The notes beneath the pieces are model-generated. The model worked only from the letters and a program-made list of their open reading frames with translations. It was not told the origin of the DNA and searched no databases. Source: Hydractinia symbiolongicarpus (Eukaryota > Cnidaria > Hydrozoa > Anthoathecata > Hydractiniidae). Taken from it: DNA of 64,000 nucleotides. The position numbers and the translations under genes are program-made. This document shows, in pieces, positions 39,891-51,784 of the stretch; within the stretch, counting starts at the first letter, position 1; each line of letters opens with the position of its first letter. The stretch is taken from the NCBI RefSeq assembly GCF_029227915.1, contig NC_079877.1, forward strand, positions 7,690,001 through 7,754,000. Direction: 5' to 3'.

Positions 39891-40980
39891 GAGTTAAAAC
39901 GGTTGCGTCACATAATCGTACCAGCATGTATTTAGTGATTTTCTTCCGATATTACTAAGTTGTATCGCTTTCAACAGAGAAACGATTGACTGTGGGACTT
40001 AATTGAACTGATTTTGGCCTTTGACCTTATAAATGTAATAAATGAGCCATTGTGACTAGAAGAAATAACATTCTCCTTAATTTGACATGATTGCTGGAAC
40101 TCAGCGATTACACTATGCGCTGTGGTAGCGCTTTGTTTACAAGTTAAGATAAATAAGTCATTTATTACGGTGGAAACAATCCTAGCCGTTATCGCACGCT
40201 GAAGAAATAGAGACAGTTTCAAAAACTACATTTCATTGACTTTCTAACGGTGTCAATCCGTTTGAGTTAAAACGGTTGCGTCACATAATCGTACCAGCAT
40301 GTATTTAGTGATTTTCTTCCGATATTACTAAGTTGTATCGCTTTCAACAGAGAAACGATTGACTGTGGGACTTAATTGAACTGATTTTGGCCTTTGACCT
40401 TATAAATGTAATAAATGAGCCATTATGACTAAAAGAAATAACATTCTCCTTAATTTGACATGATTGCTGGAACTCAGCGATTACAATGGGCGCTGTGGTA
40501 GCGCTTTGTTTAAAAGTTAAGATAAATAAGTCATTTATTACTGTGGAAACAATCCTAGCCGTTATCGCACCCTGAAGAAATAGAAACAGTTTCAAAAACT
40601 ACATTTCATTGACTTTCTAACGGTGTCACTCCGTTTGAATTAAAACGGTTGCGTCACACATTCGTACCAACATGTATTTAGTGATATTTTTCCGATATTA
40701 CTAAGTTGTATCGCTTTCAACAGTGAAACGATTGACTGTGGGACTTAGTTGAACTGATTTTGGACTTTGACCTTATAAATGTGATAAATGAGTCATTTTG
40801 ACTACAGGAAATGACATTCTTCTTAGTTTGACATGATTGATGGAACTCACCGATTACACTGGGCGCTGTGGTAACGCTTTGTTTAAAAGTTAAGATAAAT
40901 AAGTCATTTATTACGGTGGAAACAATCCTAGCCGTTATCGCACGCTGAAGAAATAGAGACAGTTTCAAAAACTACATTTC
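39480..40980 (+). repeat. Trimer-period segment (1119 bp)
   Basis: Units 39171/40290 and 39544/40663 recur at 1119 bp, marked by GTGTCACTCCGTTTGAATT and AGAAATAGAAACAG. Units 39917 and 40290 also share TTTTGGCCTTTGACC at a single-monomer step. The segment overlaps the ends of the flanking HORs and shows successive local duplications. Confidence 0.7.
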
Positions 40981-42255
40981 ATTGACTTTCTAACGGTGTC
41001 AATCCGGTTGAGTTAAAACGGTTGCGTCACATAATCGTACCAGCATGTTCTTAGTGATTTTCTTCCGATATTACTAAGTTTTATCGCTTTCAACAGAGAA
41101 ACGATTGACTGTGAGACTTAATTGAACTGATTTTGGACTTTGACCTTATAAATGTAATAAATGAGCCATTATGACTAGAAGAAATAACATTCTCTTTAAT
41201 TTGACATGATTGCTGGAACTCAGCGATTACACTGGGCGCTGTGGTAGCGCTTTGTTTAAAAGTTAAGATAAATAAGCATTTATTACTGTGGAAACAATCC
41301 TAGCCGTTATCGCACGCTGAAGAAATAGAGACAGTTTCAAAAACTACATTTCATTGACTTTCTAACGGTGTCAATCCGTTTGAGTTAAAACGGTTGCGTC
41401 ACATATTCGTACCAACATGTATTTAGAGATTTCCTTCCGATAATACTAAGTTGTATCGCTTTCAACAGTGAAACGATTGACTGTGGGACTTAGTTGAACT
41501 GATTTTAGACCTTGACCTTATAAATGTGATAAATGAGTCATTTTGACTACAAGAAATGACATTCTTCTTAGTTTGACATGATTGATGGAACTCACCAATT
41601 ACACTGGGCGCTGTGGTAACGCTTTATTTAAAAATTTAGATAAATAAGTCATTTTGTACTGTGGGACCAATCCTAGCCGTTATCGCGCGCTGAAGAAATA
41701 GAGACAGTTTTAAAAACTACATTTCATTGACTTTCTAACGGTGTCAATCCGTTTGAGTTAAAACGGTTGCGTCACATATTCGTTCCAACATGTATTTAGT
41801 GATTTCCTTCCGATAATACTAAGTTGTACCGCTATCAACAGTGAAACGATTGACTGTGGGACTTAGTTGAACTGATTTTAGACTTTGACCTTATAAATGT
41901 GATAAATGAGTCATTTTGACTACAAGAAATGACATTCTTCTTAGTTTGACATGATTGATGGAACTCACCGATTACACTGGGCGCTGTGGTAACGCTTTAT
42001 TAAAAAATTTAGATAAATAAGTCATTTTGTACTGTAGGACCAATCCTAGCCGTTATCGCGCGCAGAAGAAATAGAGACAGTTTTAAAAACTACATTTCAT
42101 TGACTTTCTAACGGTGTCAATCCGTTTGACTTACAAAGCTTGCGTCACATAATCGTACCAACATGTATTTAGTGATTTTCTTCCGATATTACTAAGTTGC
42201 ATCGCTTTCAACAGTTAAACGATTGACTGTGGGACTTAATTGAACTGATTTTGGA
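40392..42255 (+). repeat. Five-monomer block, fuller copy
   Basis: Landmarks 40663, 41036, 41408, 41781, 42154. Marks are GTGTCACTCCG, AGTTTTATCGC with the 1-bp shorter AATAAGCATTTATTACTG, CGTTCCAACATG with GTACCGCTATC, and ACAAAGCTTGCGTC (a HindIII site) with ACAGTTAAACG. Unit 41408 (TTTAGAGATTTCC) has no partner in the next copy. Confidence 0.8.
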
Positions 42256-43755
42256 CTTTGACCTTATAAATGTAATAAATGAGCCATTATGACTAAAAGA
42301 AATAACATTCTCCTTAATTTGACATGATTGCTGGAACTCAGCGATTACAATGGGCGCTGTGGTAGCGCTTTGTTTAAAAGTTTAGATAAATAAGTCATTT
42401 ATTACTGTGGAAACAATCCTATCCGTTATCGCACCCTGAAGAAATAGAAACAGTTTCAAAAACTACATTTCATTGACTTTCTAACGGTGTCACTCCGTTT
42501 GAATTAAAACGGTTGCGTCACACATTCGTACCAACATGTATTTAGTGATATTTTTCCGATATTACTAAGTTGTATCGCTTTCAACAGTGAAACGATTGAC
42601 TGTGGGACTTAGTTGAACTGATTTTGGACTTTGACCTTATAAATGTGATAAATGAGTCATTTTGACTACAGGAAATGACATTCTTCTTAGTTTGACATGA
42701 TTGATGGAACTCACCGATTACACTGGGCGCTGTGGTAACGCTTTGTTTAAAAGTTAAGATAAATAAGTCATTTATTACGGTGGAAACAATCCTAGCCGTT
42801 ATCGCACGCTGAAGAAATAGAGACAGTTTCAAAAACTACATTTCATTGACTTTCTAACGGTGTCAATCCGGTTGAGTTAAAACGGTTGCGTCACATAATC
42901 GTACCAGCATGTATTTAGTGATTTTCTTCCGATATTACTAAGTTTTATCGCTTTCAACAGAGAAACGATTGACTGTGAGACTTAATTGAACTGATTTTGG
43001 ACTTTGACCTTATAAATGTAATAAATGAGCCATTATGACTAGAAGAAATAACATTCTCTTTAATTTGACATGATTGCTGGAACTCAGCGATTACACTGGG
43101 CGCTGTGGTAGCGCTTTGTTTAAAAGTTAAGATAAATAAGCATTTATTACTGTGGAAACAATCCTAGCCGTTATCGCACGCTGAAGAAATAGAGACAGTT
43201 TCAAAAACTACATTTCATTGACTTTCTAACGGTGTCAATCCGTTTGAGTTAAAACGGTTGCGTCACATATTCGTTCCAACATGTATTTAGTGATTTCCTT
43301 CCGATAATACTAAGTTGTACCGCTATCAACAGTGAAACGATTGACTGTGGGACTTAGTTGAACTGATTTTAGACTTTGACCTTATAAATGTGATAAATGA
43401 GTCATTTTGACTACAAGAAATGACATTCTTCTTAGTTTGACATGATTGATGGAACTCACCGATTACACTGGGCGCTGTGGTAACGCTTTATTAAAAAATT
43501 TAGATAAATAAGTCATTTTGTACTGTAGGACCAATCCTAGCCGTTATCGCGCGCAGAAGAAATAGAGACAGTTTTAAAAACTACATTTCATTGACTTTCT
43601 AACGGTGTCAATCCGTTTGACTTACAAAGCTTGCGTCACATAATCGTACCAACATGTATTTAGTGATTTTCTTCCGATATTACTAAGTTGCATCGCTTTC
43701 AACAGTTAAACGATTGACTGTGGGACTTAATTGAACTGATTTTGGACTTTGACCT
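42256..43755 (+). repeat. Same block, copy lacking one monomer
   Basis: Units 42527 and 42900 match 40663 and 41036 at 1864 bp. Units 43272 and 43645 match 41781 and 42154 at 1491 bp, so the shift falls by one monomer. The deletion point lies within unit 42900, between its shared AATAAGCATTT tail and CGTTCC. Similarity ends near 43755 (GTGATTGATGCG replaces GTAATAAATGAG). Confidence 0.8.
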
Positions 43756-45399
43756 TATAAATGTGATTGATGCGCCAATTGGTCTCCAAGGAATAACATT
43801 CTTCTTAATTTGACATGATTGCTGGAATTCAGCGGTTACATTAGGCTCTGCGGTAGCGCTTTATTTAAAAATTTAGATAAATAAGATTTTCTTACTGTGG
43901 GACCAATCCTGGCCGTTACCATGCGCTGAAGAAATAAAGACATTCTTAAAAACTACATTTCATTGATTTCTTGGCGGTATAATTCCGTTTGAGTTACAAC
44001 GGTTGCATCACATATTCGTACCAACATGTATTTAGTGATTTCCTTCCGATATTACTAAGTTGTATCGCTTTTAACAGTGAAACGATTGACCGTGGGAATT
44101 AATTCAACTGATTCTGGACTGTGACCTTATAAATGTGATTAATGCGCCGATTGGTCTCCAAGGAATAACATTCTTCTTAATTTGATATGATTGCTGGAAT
44201 TTAGCGGTTACATTAGGCTCTGCGGTAGCGCTTTGTTTAAAAATTTAGATAAATAAGATTTTCCTACTGTGGGACCAATCCTGGCCGTTAGCACGCGCTG
44301 AAGAAATAAAGACATTCTCAAAAACTACATTTCATTGATTTCTTGGCGTTATAATTCCGCTTGAGTTACAACGGTTGCGTCACATATTCGTACCAACATG
44401 TATTTAGCGAAAGTTTTCGGATATTGCTAGGTTGCATCGCTTTTAACTGTGAAACGTTTGACTGTGCGACTTAATTGAACTGATTTTGGACTTTGACCTT
44501 ATAAATGATATAAGTGAGACAATTGGACTCCAAGAAATAACATTTTTCTTAATTTGACATGATTGCTGGAACTCAGCGATTACACTGGGCGCTGTGGTAG
44601 CGCTTTATTTAAAAATTAAGATAAATAAGTATTTTTTTACTGTGGGACTAATCCTAGCCGTTATCGCGCGCTGAAGAAATAGAGACAGTTTCAAAAACCA
44701 CATTTCATTGACTTTCTAACGGTGTCAATCCGTTTAAGTTACAACAGTTGTGTCACATATTCGTACCAAAATGTATTTAGTGACTTTCTTCGGATATTAC
44801 TAAGTTGTATCGCTTTTAACAGTGAAACGATTGACTGTGGGAATTATTTGAACTGATTCAGGACTGTGACCTTATAAATGTGATAAATGAGGCAATACGT
44901 CTCCAAGGAATAACATTCTTCTTAACTTGACATGATTGCTGGAATTCAGCGATTACATTAGGCTCTGTGGTTGCGCTTTTTTAAAAATTTAGATAAATCA
45001 GTCACTTTTTACTGTGGGACCAATCCTAGCCGTTAGTTCGCGCTAAAGAAATAGAGACAGCTTCAAAAAGTACATTTCATTGACTTTCTAACGGTGTCAA
45101 TCCGTTTGAGTTACAACGGTTGCATCACACATTCGTACCAACAAGTATTTAGCGATATTTTTCTGATATTACTAGGTTGCATCGCTTCTAACAGTGAAAC
45201 GATTGACTGTGGGACTTAATTGAACTAACTTTGGACTGTGACCTCATAAGTGTGATAAATGAGACAATTGGACTCCAAGAAAGGACATTCTTCTTAATTT
45301 GACATGATTGCCGGAACTGAGCAATTACACTGAACACCCTGTGGTAGCGATTCATTTAAAAATTTAGATAAATAAGTCATTTTTGCTGTGGGACCAATC
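43537..45399 (+). repeat. HOR 5-mer (1863 bp), copy A
   Basis: Landmarks 43645, 44017, 44389, 44762, 45134. It holds one unit of each main type: ACAAAGCTTGCGTC unit, epsilon (GACCGTGGGAATTAATTCAA), beta, gamma and delta-like. The last unit is 374 bp owing to ACTGAACACCCTGTGG in place of ACTGGACCCTGTGG. The right edge is visible near 45399, where the delta-like tail changes into TATCGCGCGCAGAAG, the same sequence that precedes the first unit. Confidence 0.92.
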
Positions 45400-47262
45400 C
45401 TAGCCGTTATCGCGCGCAGAAGAAATAGAGACAGTTTTAAAAACTACATTTCATTGACTTTCTAACGGTGTCAATCCGTTTGACTTACAAAGCTTGCGTC
45501 ACATAATCGTACCAACATGTATTTAGTGATTTTCTTCCGATATTACTAAGTTGCATCGCTTTCAACAGTTAAACGATTGACTGTGGGACTTAATTGAACT
45601 GATTTTGGACTTTGACTTTATAAATGTGATTGATGCGCCAATTGGTCTCCAAGGAATAACATTCTTCTTAATTTGACATGATTGCTGGAATTCAGCGGTT
45701 ACATTAGGCTCTGCGGTAGCGCTTTATTTAAAAATTTAGATAAATAAGATTTTCTTACTGTGGGACCAATCCTGGCCGTTACCATGCGCTGAAGAAATAA
45801 AGACATTCTTAAAAACTACATTTCATTGATTTCTTGGCGGTATAATTCCGTTTGAGTTACAACGGTTGCATCACATATTCGTACCAACATGTATTTAGTG
45901 ATTTCCTTCCGATATTACTAAGTTGTATCGCTTTTAACAGTGAAACGATTGACCGTGGGAATTAATTCAACTGATTCTGGACTGTGACCTTATAAATGTG
46001 ATTAATGCGCCGATTGGTCTCCAAGGAATAACATTCTTCTTAATTTGATATGATTGCTGGAATTTAGCGGTTACATTAGGCTCTGCGGTAGCGCTTTGTT
46101 TAAAAATTTAGATAAATAAGATTTTCCTACTGTGGGACCAATCTTGGCCGTTAGCACGCGCTGAAGAAATAAAGACATTCTCAAAAACTACATTTCATTG
46201 ATTTCTTGGCGTTATAATTCCGCTTGAGTTACAACGGTTGCGTCACATATTCGTACCAACATGTATTTAGCGAAAGTTTTCGGATATTACTAGGTTGCAT
46301 CGCTTTTAACTGTGAAACGTTTGACTGTGCGACTTAATTGAACTGATTTTGGACTTTGACCTTATAAATGATATAAGTGAGACAATTGGACTCCAAGAAA
46401 TAACATTTTTCTTAATTTGACATGATTGCTGGAACTCAGCGATTACACTGGGCGCTGTGGTAGCGCTTTATTTAAAAATTAAGATAAATAAGTATTTTTT
46501 TACTGTGGGACCAATCCTAGCCGTTATCGCGCGCTGAAGAAATAGAGACAGTTTCAAAAACCACATTTCATTGACTTTCTAACGGTGTCAATCCGTTTAA
46601 GTTACAACAGTTGTGTCACATATTCGTACCAAAATGTATTTAGTGACTTTCTTCGGATATTACTAAGTTGTATCGCTTTTAACAGTGAAACGATTGACTG
46701 TGGGAATTATTTGAACTGATTCAGGACTGTGACCTTATAAATGTGATAAATGAGGCAATACGTCTCCAAGGAATAACATTCTTCTTAACTTGACATGATT
46801 GCTGGAATTCAGCGATTACATTAGGCTCTGTGGTTGCGCTTTTTTAAAAATTTAGATAAATCAGTCACTTTTTACTGTGGGACCAATCCTAGCCGTTAGT
46901 TCGCGCTAAAGAAATAGAGACAGCTTCAAAAAGTACATTTCATTGACTTTCTAACGGTGTCAATCCGTTTGAGTTACAACGGTTGCATCACACATTCGTA
47001 CCAACAAGTATTTAGCGATATTTTTCTGATATTACTAGGTTGCATCGCTTCTAACAGTGAAACGATTGACTGTGGGACTTAATTGAACTAACTTTGGACT
47101 GTGACCTCATAAGTGTGATAAATGAGACAATTGGACTCCAAGAAAGGACATTCTTCTTAATTTGACATGATTGCCGGAACTGAGCAATTACACTGAACAC
47201 CCTGTGGTAGCGATTCATTTAAAAATTTAGATAAATAAGTCATTTTTGCTGTGGGACCAATC
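45400..47262 (+). repeat. HOR 5-mer (1863 bp), copy B
   Basis: Landmarks 45508, 45880, 46252, 46625, 46997. On reading I see four substitutions relative to copy A: TTTGACTTTATAAATG near 45611, CAATCTTGGCC near 46140, GATATTACTAGG near 46282 (copy A has TTGCTAGG) and GGGACCAATCC near 46508 (copy A has GGGACTAATCC). This is about 99.8% identity. The final unit keeps its own TAGCGCGCGCTGAAGATATAG tail. Confidence 0.92.
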
Positions 47263-50200
47263 CTAGCCGTTAGCGCGCGCTGAAGATATAGAAACAGTTT
47301 CAAAAACTCCATTTCATTGATTTTCTAACGGTGTCAATCCGCTTGACTTACAACGGTTGCGTCACACCTTCGTACCAACATGTATTTAGTGATTTTTTTC
47401 CGATATTACTAAGTTGTATCGCTTTCCACAGTGAAACGATTGACTGTGGGACTTAATTAAACTGATTTTGGACTTTGACCTTATAAATGTGATAAATGAG
47501 TCATTTTAACTACAAGAAATGATATTCTTCTTAATTTGACATGATTGCCGGAACTCAGCGATTACACTGGGCGCTGTGGTAAGGCTTTATTTAAAAATTA
47601 AGATAAATAAGTCTTTTTTTACTGTGGGACCAATCCTAGCCGTTATCGCACGCTGAAGAAATAGAGACAGTTTCAAAAACTACATTTCATTGACTTTCTA
47701 ACGGTGTCAATCCGGTTGAGTTAAAACGGTTGCGTCACATAATCGTACCAGCATGTATTTAGTGATTTTCTTCCGATATTACTAAGTTGTATCGCTTTCA
47801 ACAGAGAAACGATTGACTGTGGGACTTAATTGAACTGATTTTGGGCTTTGACCTTATAAATGTAATAAATGAGCCATTATGACTAGAAGAAATAACATTC
47901 TCCTTAATTTGACATGGTTGCTGGAACTCAGCGATTACACTATGCGCTGTGGTAGCGCTTTGTTTAAAAGTTAAGATAAATAAGTCATTTATTACGGTGG
48001 AAACAATCCTAGCCGTTATCGCACGCTGAAGAAATAGAGACAGTCTCAAAAACTACATTTCATTGACTTTCTAACGGTGTCAATCCGTTTGAGTTAAAAC
48101 GGTTGCGTCACATAATCGTACCAGCATGTATTTAGTGATTTTCTTCCGATATTACTAAGTTGTATCGCTTTCACCAGAGAAACGATTGACTGTGGCACTT
48201 AATTGAACTGATTTTTGACTTTGACCTTATAAATGTAATAAATGAGCCATTTTGACTAGAAGAAATAACATTCTCCTTAATTTGACATGATTGCTGGAAC
48301 TCAGCGATTACACTATGCGCTGTGGTAGCGCTTTGTGTAAAAGTTAAGATAAATAAGTCATTTAATACTGTGGAAACAATCCTAGCCGTTATCGCACCCT
48401 GAAGAAATAGAAACAGTTTCAAAAACTACATTTCATTGACTTTCTAACGGTGTCACTCCGTTTGAATTAAAACGGTTGCGTCACACATTCGTACCAACAT
48501 GTATTTAGTGATATTTTTCCGATATTACTAAGTTGTATCGCTTTCAACAGTGAAACGATTGACTGTGGGACTTAGTTGAACTGATTTCGGACTTTGACCT
48601 TATAAATGTGATAAATGAGTCATTTTGACTACAGGAAATGACATTCTTCTTAGTTTGAAATGATTGATGGAACTCACCGATTACACTGGGCGCTGTGGTA
48701 ACGCTTTGTTTAAAAGTTAAGATAAATAAGTCATTTATTACGGTGGAAACAATCCTAGCCGTTATCGCACGCTGAAGAAATAGAGACAGTTTCAAAAACT
48801 ACATTTCATTGACTTTCTAACGGTGTCAATCCGGTTGAGTTAAAACGGTTGCGTCACATAATCGTACCAGCATGTATTTAGTGATTTTCTTCCGATAATA
48901 CTAAGTTGTATCGCTTTCAACAGAGAAACGATTGACTGTGGGACTTAATTGAACTGATTTTGGGCTTTGATCTTATAAATGTAATAAATGAGCCATTATG
49001 ACTAGAAGAAATAACATTCTCCTTAATTTGACATGGTTGCTGGAACTCAGCGATTACACTATGCGCTGTGGTAGCGCTTTGTTTAAAAGTTAAGATAAAT
49101 AAGTCATTTATTACGGTGGAAACAATCCTAGCCGTTATCGCACGCTGAAGAAATAGAGACAGTCTCAAAAACTACATTTCATTGACTTTCTAACGGTGTC
49201 AATCCGTTTGAGTTAAAACGGTTGCGTCACATATTCGTACCAAAATGTATTTAGTGATTTTCTTCGGATATTACTAAGTTGTATCGCTTTTAACAGTGAA
49301 ACGATTGACTGTGGGAATTATTTGAACTGATTCAGGACTGTGACCTTATAAATGTGATAAATGAGGCAATACGTCTCCAAGGAATAACATTCTTCTTAAC
49401 TTGACATGATTGCTGGAATTCAGCGATTACATTAGGCTCTGTGGTTGCGCTTTTTTAAAAATTTATATAAATCAGTCATTTTTTACTGTGGGACCAATCC
49501 TAGCCGTTAGTTCGCGCTAAAGAAATAGAGACAGTTTCAAAAACTCCATTTCATTGATTTTCTAACGGTGTCAATCCGCTTGACTTACAACGGTTGCGTC
49601 ACACCTTCGTACCAACATGTATTTAGTGATTTTTTTCCGATATTACTAAGTTGTATCGCTTTCAACAGTGAAACGATTGACTGTGGGACTTAATTAAACT
49701 GATTTTGGACTTTGACCTTATAAATGTGATAAATGAGTCATTTTGACTACAAGAAATGATATTCTTCTTAATTTGACATGATTGCTGGAACTCAGCGATT
49801 ACACTGGGCGCTGTGGTAAGGCTTTACTTAAAAATTAAGATAAATAAGTCATTTTTTACTGTGGGACCAATCCTAGCCGTTATCGCGCGCTGAAGAAATA
49901 GAGACAGTTTCTAAAACTAAATTTCATTGATTTTCTAACGGTGTCAATCCGTTTGAGTTACAACGGTTGGGTCACATATTCGTACCAACATGTATTTAGT
50001 GATTTTTTTCCGATATTACTAAGTTGTATCGCTTTCAACAGTGAAACGATTGACTGTGGGACTTAATTGAACTGATTTTGGACTTTGACCTTATAAATGT
50101 GATAAATGAGTCATTTTGACTACAAGAAATGATATTCTTCTTAATTTGACATGATTGCTGGAACTCAGCGATTACACTGGGCGCTGTGGTAGCTCTTTGT

Positions 50201-51376
50201 TTAAAAGTTAAGATAAATAAGTCATTTATTACTGTGGAAACAATCCTAGCCGTTATCGCGCGCTGAAGAAGTAGAGACAGTTTCAAAAACTACATTTCAT
50301 TGACTTTCTAACGGTGTCAATCCGTTTGAGTTACAACGGTTGCGTCACATATTCGTACCAACATGTATTTAGTGATTTCCTTCCGATATTTCTAAGTTGT
50401 ATCGCTTTCAACAGTGAAACAATTGACCGTGGGAATTAATTCAACTGATTCTGGACTGTGACCTTATAAATGTGATTAATGCGCCAATTGATCTCCAAGG
50501 AATAACATTCTTCTTAATTTGATATGATTCCTGGAATTCAGCGGTTACATTAGGCTCTGCGGTAGCGCTTTATTTAAAAATTTAGATAAATAAGATTTTC
50601 CTACTGTGGGACCAATCCTGGCCGTTAGCACGCGCTGAAGAAATAAATACTTTCACAAAAACTACATTTCATTGATTTCTTGGCGGTATAATTCCGTTTG
50701 AGTTACAACGGTTGCGTCACATATTCGTACCAACATGTATTTAGCGAAAGTATTCGGATATTACTAGGTTGCATCGTCTTTAACTGTGAAACGTTTGACT
50801 GTGCGACTTAATTGAACTGATTTTGGACTTTGACCTTATAAATGTTATAAGTGAGACAATTGGACTCCAAGAAATAACATTCTTCTTAATTTGACATGAT
50901 TGCTGGAACTCAGCGATTACACTGGGCCCTGTGGTAGCGCTTTATTTAAAAATTAAGATAAATAAGTCTTCTCTTACTGTGGGACCAATCCTAGCGATTA
51001 TTGCGCGCTGAAGAAATAGAGACAGTTTCTAAAACTAAATTTCATTGATTTTGTAACGGAGTCAATCCGTTTGTGTTACAACGGTTGCGTCACATATTCG
51101 TACCAATATATATTAAGTGATTTTTTTCCGATAATACTAAGTTGTATCGCTTTCAACAGTGAAACGATTGACTGTGGGTCTTAATTGAACTGATTTTGGA
51201 CTTTGACCTCGTAAGTGTGATAAATGAGACAATTGGACTCCAAGAAAGAACGTTCTTCTTAATTTGACATGATTGTCGGAACTCAGCAATTACACTGGAC
51301 CCTGTGGTAGCGATTCATTTAAAAATTTAGATAAATCAGTCATTTTTACTGTGGGACCAATCCTAGCCGTTAGCGC
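47263..51376 (+). repeat. Mixed zone with reused fragments of the preceding HORs
   Basis: Units 47371 to 51099. Units 47744 and 48863 (alpha, TTTGGGCTTTGA, CAGTCTCAAAAAC) repeat at 1119 bp over about 450 bp. Units 49236 and 49608 copy 46625 and 47371 but the delta-like unit between them (46997) is missing. Units 49608 and 49981 are near-duplicates. Units 50354 (epsilon) and 50726 (beta) begin the composition seen to the window end. Minus-strand open frames here are repeat shadows. Confidence 0.75.
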
Positions 51377-51784
51377 GCGCTGAAGAAATAGAGACAGTTT
51401 CTAAAACTAAATTTCATTGATTTTGTAACGGAGTCAATCCGTTTGTGTTACAACGGTTGCGTCACATATTCGTACCAATATATATTTAGTGATTTTTTTC
51501 CGATAATACTAAGTTGTATCGCTTTCAACAGTGAAACGATTGACTGTGGGTCTTAATTGAACTGATTTTGGACTTTGACCTCGTAAGTCTGATAAATGAG
51601 ACAATTGGACTCCAAGAAAGAACGTTCTTCTTAATTTGACATGATTGTCGGAACTCAGCAATTACACTGGACCCTGTGGTAGCGATTCATTTAAAAATTT
51701 AGATAAATCAGTCATTTTTACTGTGGGACCAATCCTAGCCGTTAGCGCGCGCTGAAGATATAGAGACAGTTTCAAAAACTCCAT
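51039..51784 (+). repeat. Single-monomer tandem duplication (372 bp)
   Basis: Units 51099 and 51471 share ATTTTGTAACGGAGTC, CCGTTTGTGTTAC, CGTACCAATATATATT, GGGTCTTAATTG and GACCTCGTAAGT. Unit 51099 has ATATTAAGTG and unit 51471 has ATATTTAGTG and TAAGTCTGATAAATG. The second unit starts the 6-mer HOR. Confidence 0.85.

Larger units (their letters stand above)
29481..43644 (+). repeat. Alpha-rich domain (CCAGCATG monomers)
   Basis: Alpha monomers read CGTACCAGCATG, then GTGATTTTCTTCCGATATTA and often CAACAGAGAAACG. Many have the 3' type GCTTTGTTTAAAAGTTAAG with TACTGTGGAAACAATCC. In this domain they lie at 29481, 29854, 30227, 33209, 33954, 34699, 35817, 37307, 39171, 39917, 40290, 41036 and 42900, usually alternating with a second unit type (CACACATTCG, GTGATATTTTTCC). 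Alpha units also occur at 777, 1150, 5243-8967, 11576-12322 and 47744-48863. Delta units are absent from this domain and full beta units occur only at 30972, 32836 and 35072, so it differs in composition from its flanks. Confidence 0.8.
34..47370 (+). repeat. Delta monomer subfamily (ATTAACGATGTTTTTCTG and its GCGATATTTTTCTG relative)
   Basis: Delta monomers have ATTAACGATGTTTTTCTG after the landmark, then TTGCATCG, TTCTAACAGTG and GAACTAACTTTGGACT. Strict delta landmarks: 34, 1895, 4128, 6733, 14927, 18276, 21255 and 23157. A sister form with TTTAGCGATATTTTTCTG sits at 25759, 27618, 28362, 45134 and 46997. Later members read TGTGACCTCATAAGTG instead of TTTGACCTTATAAATG. Their regular partner is a gamma unit just upstream (for example 1523, 3757, 6362, 17904, 22785). 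Confidence 0.85.
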
